The translations under genes were made by a program, and so were the position numbers. The notes below the pieces were generated by a model. The model saw only the letters and a program-made list of their open reading frames with translations, did no database searches and was not told the DNA's origin. A stretch of DNA of 5,278 bases, taken from positions 1-5,278 of the forward strand of contig CANCAO010000146.1 in assembly GCA_947374105.1 (NCBI GenBank). Direction: 5' to 3'. Origin of the DNA: Comamonadaceae bacterium (lineage in GTDB: Bacteria > Pseudomonadota > Gammaproteobacteria > Burkholderiales > Burkholderiaceae_C). Below, piece after piece: positions 1-5,278 of this stretch. Position 1 is the stretch's first letter; every line of letters starts with the position of its first letter.

Positions 1-718
1 GCAGCTCCAGCCGCATTTCCTCAACCTTGGAGAGCTTTTCACCCTTGGCTGCCTTGGCCTGTAGCTCGTACATGTCCAGGTCATCCATCAGGCTTTCTTT
101 GGCCATCAGCACAGCTTTTTCGGCTGTGCCGCCGATGCCGATACCGAGCATGCCGGGCGGGCACCAGCCCGCGCCCATGGTGGGCACGGTTTTCAACACC
201 CAGTCCACGATGCTGTCGCCGGGGTTGAGCATGATCATCTTGCTCTTGTTCTCCGAGCCGCCACCTTTGGCCGCCACGGTCACTTCTACTGTGTTGCCGG
301 GCACGATCTCGGTGAAGATCACAGCCGGGGTGTTGTCCTTGGTGTTTTTGCGCTCGAAATGCGGGTCCGCCACGACCGAGCCACGAAGGGTGTTGTCGGG
401 GTGGTTGTAGGCGCGGCGCACACCTTCGTTGATGGCGTCGTCCAGGCTGCCGGTGAAGCCGTCCCAGCGCACGTCCATACCGACTTTGAGGAACACGTTG
501 ACGATGCCGGTGTCCTGGCAGATCGGGCGGTGGCCGGTGGCGCTCATTTTGCTATTGGTCAGAATTTGTGCAATCGCGTCCTTGGCGGCGGGGCTTTGCT
601 CGCGCTCGTAGGCACGCGCCAGGTGGGCGATGTAGTCGGCCGGGTGGTAGTAGCTGATGTACTGCAGGGCAGCAGCGACGGACTCGATCAGGTCGGCTTG
701 GCGGATGGAGGTGGTCAT
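1..718 (-). CDS. fumA: Class I fumarate hydratase, N-terminal half (3' end cut by the window edge)
   Basis: This is the N-terminal 239 residues of an oxygen-sensitive 4Fe-4S fumarase, which interconverts fumarate and L-malate in the cytoplasm as part of the TCA cycle. The reading frame is open from the ATG at 718-716 to the window edge. It begins MTTSIRQADLIESVAAAL and contains the class I signatures RPICQDTGI (residues 64-72), KGGGSENKSKM (151-161) and GWCPPGMLGIGIGG (184-197). C67 and C186 match two of the three cysteines that bind the cluster in this family; the third should lie in the missing part. Full-length relatives have roughly 500 to 550 residues, so a little under half is visible, and nothing suggests a true truncation. 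No clear Shine-Dalgarno sequence precedes the ATG, but the N-terminus fits the family well. It is transcribed divergently from dusA. The family call is very secure. The symbol is less so, because fumA and fumB are paralogues and some relatives also act on mesaconate. Confidence 0.95.
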   Translation of the reverse strand, partial: MTTSIRQADLIESVAAALQYISYYHPADYIAHLARAYEREQSPAAKDAIAQILTNSKMSATGHRPICQDTGIVNVFLKVGMDVRWDGFTGSLDDAINEGVRRAYNHPDNTLRGSVVADPHFERKNTKDNTPAVIFTEIVPGNTVEVTVAAKGGGSENKSKMIMLNPGDSIVDWVLKTVPTMGAGWCPPGMLGIGIGGTAEKAVLMAKESLMDDLDMYELQAKAAKGEKLSKVEEMRLEL

Positions 719-814
719 GGCAGAGTGAGTTTTAAGTTAACGACAGTAAGCAGCTATGTTGAAGGTTCCAGTCTTGTATTTTGACAGGTTGGCCAAACCC
801 ATTCGCTCAGCCAG

Positions 815-845
815 ATCCTGCTCCGGCCATTAAAAGAAGCAGGAT
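815..845. repeat. Perfect 8-bp inverted repeat in the fumarase/dusA divergent region
   Basis: ATCCTGCT at 815-822 is the exact reverse complement of AGCAGGAT at 838-845, separated by 15 nt. In dusA RNA it could form an 8-bp hairpin ending 29 nt before the start codon. As DNA it could be an operator between the two divergent genes. The spacer contains ATTAAA (829-834), which reads TTTAAT on the minus strand, a 5/6 match to a -10 box facing the fumarase gene, but its upstream -35 is poor (CCGTCA at a 17-nt spacing). Neither arm is followed by a T-run on its own strand, so it is not a terminator. The repeat is directly visible; any function is inference. Confidence 0.4.
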
Positions 846-849
846 AAAA

Positions 850-861
850 ATGACGGACTGA
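850..861 (+). other. Possible three-codon leader mini-ORF upstream of dusA
   Basis: ATG ACG GAC TGA encodes Met-Thr-Asp-stop in a different frame from dusA. AGGA at 841-844 lies 5 nt before its ATG, a workable ribosome-binding spacing, and that AGGA is inside the right arm of the 815-845 inverted repeat. The stop codon ends 13 nt before the dusA ATG, which has only a weak ribosome-binding site of its own, so translational coupling is conceivable. A four-codon string of this kind can easily arise by chance, so confidence is low. Confidence 0.2.
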
Positions 862-874
862 GATAATCACCGCC

Positions 875-1909
875 ATGCCTTTGCTCGCTTTCAACGCTTC
901 TTCGACTCTCCCTATCGCTCCTCTCATTTCTTGGCGCATGTCTGTGGCACCGATGATGGATTGGACTGATCGTCATTGCCGCTACTTCCACCGCCTGCTC
1001 AGTCGCCACGCTTTGCTCTATACCGAAATGGTGACCACTGGCGCGCTGTTGCACGGTGATGTGCCGCGCCATTTGCGCTTCAATCTTGAGGAGCACCCCA
1101 TCGCGTTGCAACTCGGTGGCAGCGAGGCCGCTGATCTGGCCAAGTGCGCCGTGTTGGGTGAGCAGTGGGGCTATGACGAAATCAACCTCAACTGCGGCTG
1201 CCCCAGTGAGCGCGTGCAGCGCGGCGCCTTTGGTGCTTGCCTGATGGCTGAGCCGCAACTCGTGGCCGACGGTGTGAAGGCCATGGTCGATGTGGTCAGC
1301 GTGCCGGTGACGGTGAAGCACCGCATTGGTATCGACAAAACCGAGAGCTACGACTTTGTGCGTGATTTTGTGGGCACGGTGAGCGAGGCCGGGTGCAGTG
1401 TGTTCATCGTCCACGCCCGTAACGCTTGGCTACAGGGTTTGAGCCCCAAAGAGAACCGAGAAATTCCGCCCCTGCGTTACGAGCAGGTGGTTCAGCTTAA
1501 AAAAGACTTTCCCCACTTGACGATCTGCATCAATGGCGGCATCAAGACCAACGACGAAATCGCCGCGCAATTGGCGCAGCTCGATGGCGTGATGGTCGGA
1601 CGCGAGGCCTATCACAATCCGTGGATTCTGGCGGGCTGGGACGCTGCGTTTTACAACGCGCCAGCCAGTGAACTAACACGTGAGACAGTTGAAGAGCAGA
1701 TGGTCGCCTACATGGAGCGCGAAGCCGCCGCGCACGGCACGCCCTGGTACTCAATCGCCCGCCACATGCTGGGCCTGCGCCACGGCTTGCCCGGCGCGCG
1801 CAAATGGCGTCAGGTGTGGAGCGATCACCGCCTCAAAGGCGAGCCCGCCCGCGTGGTGATGGCCGCAGCTCATCGCACGCAGCCCGATGGGGATGCTGAA
1901 CACGGCTAG
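875..1909 (+). CDS. dusA: tRNA-dihydrouridine(20/20a) synthase DusA
   Basis: A 344-residue flavoenzyme that reduces uridine to dihydrouridine in the D-loop of tRNA (U20 and U20a in the E. coli enzyme), using FMN and NADPH in the cytoplasm. The N-terminal TIM barrel starts at SVAPMMDWTDRHCRYF (23-38). NLNCGCPS (104-111) carries the catalytic cysteine, C109 by family alignment. GAFGACLM (117-124), VKHRIG (147-152) with the conserved lysine, VHARNAWLQGLSPKENR (179-195), INGGI (219-223) and GREAY (242-246) are FMN-binding or DusA-specific segments. The C-terminal helical tRNA-binding domain includes RHMLGLRHGLPGARKWRQ (296-313). The ARNAWLQGLSPKENR block and the overall length distinguish DusA from DusB and DusC. 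The ATG at 875 is the first start after an in-frame stop at 851-853. The only other nearby start is the ATG at 938, which would begin right at the first barrel strand, so 875 is preferred although its ribosome-binding site is weak. The Bug gene follows after 42 bp. Confidence 0.95.
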   Translation: MPLLAFNASSTLPIAPLISWRMSVAPMMDWTDRHCRYFHRLLSRHALLYTEMVTTGALLHGDVPRHLRFNLEEHPIALQLGGSEAADLAKCAVLGEQWGYDEINLNCGCPSERVQRGAFGACLMAEPQLVADGVKAMVDVVSVPVTVKHRIGIDKTESYDFVRDFVGTVSEAGCSVFIVHARNAWLQGLSPKENREIPPLRYEQVVQLKKDFPHLTICINGGIKTNDEIAAQLAQLDGVMVGREAYHNPWILAGWDAAFYNAPASELTRETVEEQMVAYMEREAAAHGTPWYSIARHMLGLRHGLPGARKWRQVWSDHRLKGEPARVVMAAAHRTQPDGDAEHG

Positions 1910-1938
1910 GATGTTGCATCAAGTCCTGTATTTCAACC

Positions 1939-1943
1939 AAGGA
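1939..1943 (+). promoter_or_regulatory. Ribosome-binding site of the Bug-family gene
   Basis: AAGGA, continuing as AAGGAAG, lies 8 nt before the ATG at 1952. It is the clearest Shine-Dalgarno sequence in the window and supports the ATG at 1952 over the second ATG three codons later (1961). Confidence 0.65.
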
Positions 1944-1951
1944 AGCAAGCT

Positions 1952-2920
1952 ATGAATGGGATGAAAAATTGGAAGTTGTTCGCAGCCACGCTGCTCTGGC
2001 TGGCGGGGTCGAGTTGGGCCCAGCCCTTCCCCAGCAAGCCCATTACCATCATCGTGCCGCAAGCGCCAGGCGGGGCCAACGATGTGATCGCCCGTGCCAT
2101 TGCCAACAAATTGGGCAATCGCCTCGGGCAGGTGTTTGTGGTGGACAACAAGACCGGTGCTGGTGGCAATGTTGGTACCAGTTTTGTGGCGCGAACATCG
2201 GCCGATGGCTACACGCTGCTGTTGACGGCGCAAAGCGCGCAAACGATCAACCCGGCGCTGTACCGAAAGATACCGTTTGATCCGGTTAAGGACTTTGCCC
2301 CGATCATGACGGTGGCTACCGCACCGTATTTGCTGGTGGTCAACCCCGGCGTGGCCGCCAACAATCTTCGGGACCTGATCGCCTTAGCCAAGGCCAATCC
2401 CGGTAAGCTGAACATTGCCTCGGCGGGCAACGGCACCCTGAACCATTTGATGGCCGAGATGCTGAAGTCTGCCGAAGGCTTGCAGATCACTCACGTTCCC
2501 TACAAGGGCGCGGCGGCGGCGGCTACCGACTTGGTGAGCGGACAAGTGCAGATGACGTTTGGCAGTTTCCCCGGTTTGATGCCTTTTGTGCGTAGCGGGC
2601 AGTTGCGCGCCTTGGGTGTGGCCACGGCTCAGCGCACGCCGTTAGCCCCAGACCTACCTACGCTTGCAGAAACCGTACCCAGCCTACAGGTCAACTCCTG
2701 GTACGGTCTTTTCGCACCGGCAGGCACACCCAAGGCCATCATCACGCGCCTTCAGACCGAAATTGCCGAGGTGCTGCAAACCCAGGAAATGAAAGACTTC
2801 ATGATGTCGCAAGGCGCAGTAGCCGCACCGAGTACCCCGGATGAACTGGCCAAGCTGCTGAGCGAAGACTTGCTGCGTTGGGCCAAGATTGTGAAAGAAG
2901 CCAATGCGCAGATCGATTAG
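1952..2920 (+). CDS. Bug/TctC-family tripartite tricarboxylate transporter substrate-binding protein
   Basis: A 322-residue secreted periplasmic solute-binding protein. Residues 1-23 form a Sec signal peptide: positive charges at K5 and K8, a hydrophobic core, and a likely cut after SWA, leaving Gln24 as the mature N-terminus. There is no lipobox cysteine. The mature chain starts PFPSKPITIIVPQAPGG, the usual Bug opening with the ligand-binding loop at PQAPGGANDVIAR (36-48). It continues with NKTGAGGNVGT (66-76), DGYTLL (85-90), SAGNGTLNHL (157-166), HVPYKG (181-186) followed by DLVSGQVQMTF (193-203), and GLFAPAGTP (252-260), all family landmarks. Known family members bind carboxylates or related small molecules, but the ligand cannot be read from sequence. 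No tctA or tctB membrane partner is present, which is common for this family in Burkholderiales. An EamA-type transporter gene follows after 20 bp, so the two are probably co-transcribed. Confidence 0.95.
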   Translation: MNGMKNWKLFAATLLWLAGSSWAQPFPSKPITIIVPQAPGGANDVIARAIANKLGNRLGQVFVVDNKTGAGGNVGTSFVARTSADGYTLLLTAQSAQTINPALYRKIPFDPVKDFAPIMTVATAPYLLVVNPGVAANNLRDLIALAKANPGKLNIASAGNGTLNHLMAEMLKSAEGLQITHVPYKGAAAAATDLVSGQVQMTFGSFPGLMPFVRSGQLRALGVATAQRTPLAPDLPTLAETVPSLQVNSWYGLFAPAGTPKAIITRLQTEIAEVLQTQEMKDFMMSQGAVAAPSTPDELAKLLSEDLLRWAKIVKEANAQID

Positions 2921-2940
2921 TGCCAGGCTGGCAGCAGCGA

Positions 2941-3888
2941 ATGACTGAATCTCACCACCGCGAAATCCGCTGGGCGCAAGCGCTGCTGTGGCTGGTACCT
3001 GCGTTGTGGACGGTCAATTACATCGTGGCGCGTAAAGCGCCTGGGGTGATCGGTCCTTATCTGCTGGCGTTGGGACGCTGGGCTGTTGCGGGCTTTGTGT
3101 TGCTGGTGCTTGCCGGGCCTGAGCTGTGGCGCGAACGTGCGGCTGTTTTGCGTGTGTGGTGGCAGTATTTGATTTTGGGTGCCTTGGGCATGCTCGTTTG
3201 TGGGGCTTGGGTCTATCAGGGGGCTCGCTCGACCGAGGCCATCAACATCGCTCTGATCTATGCCGCATCTCCCGTACTCATCGGTCTGGGTTCTGCGTGG
3301 TGGTTGGGAGAGCGCTTGGGTTTGCGCCAGGTTCTGGGCGTTGCGCTGGCCTTGACGGGTGTGTTCAACGTGGTGGTTAAAGGGCAATGGGCTCAACTTG
3401 GCGATGTGCAATTTGTACCGGGCGATGCTTGGATCGTTGCGGCCACCGTGGCATGGGCGGCCTATGCCTTGCTGCAAAAGCTGTGGCCCAGCGGATTGAC
3501 CGCTACAGCGCGCCTGGCCGCCATTTGCACGGGGGGTGTTGTCACGCTGCTGCCTTTTGCAATTTGGGAGACGACGCAGCCGGGGCTGACGCAGTGGGGC
3601 CTACCCGCCTTGGGCCTTGTGCTGGCGGCAGCCATCCTGCCCGGCTTGGGGGCATATTGGATTTATGGCTGGGCCCAAAAAATCTTGGGGGCCAGCCGCG
3701 TAGCGGTGTCGCTTTACCTGGGGCCACTCTATGGTGGTCTGGCGGCTTGGTGGCTGCTGGGCGAGGCACCGGGATGGCATCACCTGGTGGGAGCTGCACT
3801 CATTTTGCCGGGGGTGTTCTTGGTGACCACGGGCGCGGCTCAATCTGTCCGTCGTGTTGAGTTGAGTGTTGATCGGGGTTTGGAGTAA
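2941..3888 (+). CDS. EamA/DMT-superfamily membrane transporter
   Basis: A 315-residue inner-membrane protein of the drug/metabolite transporter superfamily, with two EamA repeats of five helices each. Approximate membrane segments are 12-30, 38-59, 74-92, 100-122 and 129-147, then 162-180, 189-209, 221-243, 250-273 and 279-298. Typical EamA features are PALWTVNYIVAR (20-31) in helix 1, IALIYAASPVL (103-113) leading into WWLGERL (120-126) at the end of helix 4, and the matching LYLGPLYGGLAAWWLLGE (258-275) in the second repeat. The length is normal for the family (about 290-320). The ATG at 2941 is chosen because it places a short polar N-terminus before helix 1; the frame extends upstream to a TTG at 2878, but that would overlap the Bug gene and add a non-family extension. 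No strong ribosome-binding site is visible. Relatives export amino acids, metabolites or drugs; the substrate here is unknown. Confidence 0.9.
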   Translation: MTESHHREIRWAQALLWLVPALWTVNYIVARKAPGVIGPYLLALGRWAVAGFVLLVLAGPELWRERAAVLRVWWQYLILGALGMLVCGAWVYQGARSTEAINIALIYAASPVLIGLGSAWWLGERLGLRQVLGVALALTGVFNVVVKGQWAQLGDVQFVPGDAWIVAATVAWAAYALLQKLWPSGLTATARLAAICTGGVVTLLPFAIWETTQPGLTQWGLPALGLVLAAAILPGLGAYWIYGWAQKILGASRVAVSLYLGPLYGGLAAWWLLGEAPGWHHLVGAALILPGVFLVTTGAAQSVRRVELSVDRGLE

Positions 3889-3900
3889 GTCTCCGAGGCG

Positions 3901-5145
3901 ATGGGCTACGATGGCGGGATGACTCAAGCCGATACCCTCAATTCATTTCCACCCGCCGCTGCCGTGGCCCTGCGCCAAGATGCTTCCGTGATTGGTCTGG
4001 TGGGTCTGGCGCATGCCAGCTCGCACTTTGCGCACCTGCTGCTGCCTTTGTTGTTCCCCGTGTTCATGAAAGAGTTTGGGCTGAGTTTTTCTGAACTCGG
4101 GTTGTTGACTTCGGTATTCTTTATCGTCTCGGGGGTGGGCCAAGCGTGTGCGGGTTTTGTGGTGGATCGCTTGGGCGCTCGGCCCGTGCTTTACACCTCG
4201 TTCTGCATTTTTGTACTGGCCTGCATTGCGGCGTCTCGCGTCAATGGCTACGGCGATTTGATGCTTGTCGCCGTTCTGGCTGGTCTGGGGAATTGCCCGT
4301 TTCACCCGGTGGACTTCACGATATTGAACCAGCGTGTTTCGGCCCCGCGTCTGGGTCACGCCTTCAGTATGCATGGCCTCACGGGCAATTTGGGTTGGGC
4401 GGCCGCGCCGGTGTTTCTGGTGGGTGTTGGTAGCTTGGTGGGTTGGCGCAATGCTTATCTGGCTGCGGCCTTGATGTACGTGGCTATTTTTGTGCTGCTG
4501 GTGGTGCAGCGCGACAAATTGCATACCGAGGTGCTAGTGCATCAGCCGAGTGAGGGGACACGCGAGCATGATTTGGCGTTTTTAAAGCGACCTGTGGTGT
4601 GGTGGTGTTTTGCGTTTTTCATGTTTTCCACCATGACCCTGTCGCTGGTGCAGAACTACGCAGTGTCGATTCTCAAAGCGGTGCATGACGTTAGTTTTAA
4701 TGCAGCCACGGTCACCTTGACGGCTTATATGTTGTGTGCGGCTTTCGGGATTTTTGTGGGCGGTTTTGTGGCGGCACGCAAGCCCAACAGTGACACGGTG
4801 GTGGCGGTGTGTATGGCGGTGGGCGCGCTGATGCTGGCGCTTTGTGGCACGGGTATTTTGGGCGCGACGGGAACCATGGTCGTGCTGGCTGCCACGGGTT
4901 TTGCCACGGGTATTGGTGCACCGTCACGCGACATGATGGTGAAAAAGGCCACGCCCAAAGGCGCAACGGGCCGGGTTTATGGCACGGTTTACTCGGGCTT
5001 TGACGTGGGCTTTGCCGTGTCTCCTCTGCTGTTTGGCGCGTTCATGGATCGGGGCTGGTACAACGGCGTGTTTTATGGCGCGGCCTTTGTGTTGCTGGTC
5101 AGTGTGGCAACGGCGCTAGGGGTGGGTAAGCGCACCGGTTCGTAA
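3901..5145 (+). CDS. Major facilitator superfamily transporter, fosmidomycin-resistance (Fsr)-like
   Basis: A 414-residue polytopic inner-membrane transporter, probably with twelve helices in two six-helix halves separated by a charged cytoplasmic loop around residues 203-230. VVDRLGARPVL (87-97) is the motif A loop between helices 2 and 3. GLGNCPFHPVDFTILNQRV (128-146) and HAFSMHGLTGNLGWAAAP (153-170) strongly resemble the Fsr-like group, where FHP and GNLG are typical. In the second half, GIGAPSRDMMV (337-347), GRVYGTVYSGFDVG (357-370) and PLLFGAFMDRG (375-385) match MFS members of this kind. The start is uncertain: the ATG at 3901 has GAGG too close (2 nt) and GGAG 15 nt upstream, while the ATG at 3919 (MTQADTLN) has GGCGGG directly against it, so neither has a good site. 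It lies 12 or 30 bp after the EamA gene. Family members are mostly proton-driven exporters, but the substrate cannot be assigned, and resistance to fosmidomycin should not be assumed. Confidence 0.9.
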   Translation: MGYDGGMTQADTLNSFPPAAAVALRQDASVIGLVGLAHASSHFAHLLLPLLFPVFMKEFGLSFSELGLLTSVFFIVSGVGQACAGFVVDRLGARPVLYTSFCIFVLACIAASRVNGYGDLMLVAVLAGLGNCPFHPVDFTILNQRVSAPRLGHAFSMHGLTGNLGWAAAPVFLVGVGSLVGWRNAYLAAALMYVAIFVLLVVQRDKLHTEVLVHQPSEGTREHDLAFLKRPVVWWCFAFFMFSTMTLSLVQNYAVSILKAVHDVSFNAATVTLTAYMLCAAFGIFVGGFVAARKPNSDTVVAVCMAVGALMLALCGTGILGATGTMVVLAATGFATGIGAPSRDMMVKKATPKGATGRVYGTVYSGFDVGFAVSPLLFGAFMDRGWYNGVFYGAAFVLLVSVATALGVGKRTGS

Positions 5146-5181
5146 CTGTTTTTTTGAAATTCCATTCAATCCTTCTTACTC

Positions 5182-5278
5182 ATGAAATCTCAAATCGCTG
5201 GCCATCTTCTTGTCGAATGTCTCGTGGCCCAGGGCGTGACCCATGTGTTTGGCGTGCCAGGGGAGAGCTACTTGGCGG
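5182..5278 (+). CDS. Thiamine pyrophosphate-binding enzyme, N-terminal fragment (3' end cut by the window edge)
   Basis: Only the first 32 codons are visible, starting MKSQIAGHLLVECLVAQGVT and continuing HVFGVPGESYLA. The pattern of a helix ending LVAQGV followed by THVFGVPGE is the hallmark opening of the TPP-enzyme N-terminal (pyrimidine-binding) domain shared by acetolactate synthase, benzoylformate decarboxylase, oxalyl-CoA decarboxylase and related enzymes. The catalytic glutamate of this domain normally lies further on, in an RHE-type motif, and is outside the window. The GVPGES version is common in acetolactate-synthase-like proteins of unassigned function, where true biosynthetic acetolactate synthases more often have GYPGG. 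No Shine-Dalgarno sequence is evident before the ATG. It follows the MFS gene by 36 bp on the same strand, so a shared pathway is possible. The superfamily call is firm; the reaction is unknown. Confidence 0.85.
   Translation, partial: MKSQIAGHLLVECLVAQGVTHVFGVPGESYLA

Noticed and set aside
359..784. A 141-codon plus-strand open frame overlapping the fumarase gene
   Set aside because: Antisense to conserved fumarase sequence; the Val/Gly/Ala-rich translation has no family features.
781..786. A perfect TTGACA -35 hexamer upstream of dusA
   Set aside because: No acceptable -10 box follows at 16-19 nt (the positions read CGCTCA and neighbours), so a promoter cannot be supported on this alone.
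830..1414. A 194-codon open frame on the minus strand opposite dusA
   Set aside because: It lies opposite a strongly recognised gene, its translation is rich in His, Ala and Arg without any family motif, and long antisense frames are expected at this GC content.
2878..2940. An upstream extension of the EamA gene starting at a TTG
   Set aside because: It would overlap the end of the Bug gene and add 21 polar, cysteine-containing residues not typical of the family; the ATG at 2941 is better.
2917..3477. A 186-codon minus-strand open frame opposite the EamA gene
   Set aside because: Low-complexity Gln/Arg/His-rich translation that mirrors codon use of the membrane protein on the other strand; no domain or start signal.
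3943..4524. A 193-codon minus-strand open frame opposite the MFS gene
   Set aside because: Same type of antisense shadow, Gln/His/Arg-rich with no recognisable motif, opposite a clear transporter.
5113..5155. A possible terminator after the MFS gene: seven Ts at 5149-5155 right after the stop codon
   Set aside because: The only nearby stem (GCGCT 5113-5117 with AGCGC 5129-5133) is 5 bp with an 11-nt loop and ends 15 nt before the T-run, so it is not a canonical intrinsic terminator.

Overview
This window looks like an ordinary stretch of a betaproteobacterial chromosome, most likely from Burkholderiales and Comamonadaceae-like. The reasons are a moderately high GC content by eye, a Bug/TctC-type periplasmic binding protein (a family greatly expanded in that order), and the style of the fumarase and DusA proteins. 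The genus cannot be fixed from the sequence alone.

Layout: the left end (2-718, minus strand) holds the N-terminal half of a class I iron-sulfur fumarate hydratase that runs off the window. A 156-bp divergent intergenic region (719-874) separates it from a plus-strand series that fills the rest. That series is dusA (tRNA-dihydrouridine synthase A, 875-1909), a Bug-family periplasmic binding protein (1952-2920), an EamA/DMT-type ten-helix transporter (2941-3888), a major facilitator transporter of the fosmidomycin-resistance (Fsr)-like kind (about 3901-5145), and the first 32 codons of a thiamine pyrophosphate (TPP)-binding enzyme (5182 onward, cut by the window edge).

The plus-strand genes are tightly packed, with gaps of 42, 20, 12 (or 30) and 36 bp and no convincing terminator between them, so they could be partly co-transcribed. 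Fumarase and DusA are housekeeping functions (TCA cycle and tRNA modification). The Bug protein, the two transporters and the TPP enzyme read as a small transport and metabolism group with unknown substrates. No TctA or TctB membrane partner for the Bug protein lies in the window.

No RNA genes, mobile elements, CRISPR arrays or phage features were seen, and I found no strong sign of a new system. The most unusual small-scale structure is in the fumarase/dusA divergent region: a perfect 8-bp inverted repeat whose right arm carries an AGGA motif placed before a three-codon mini-ORF just upstream of dusA.
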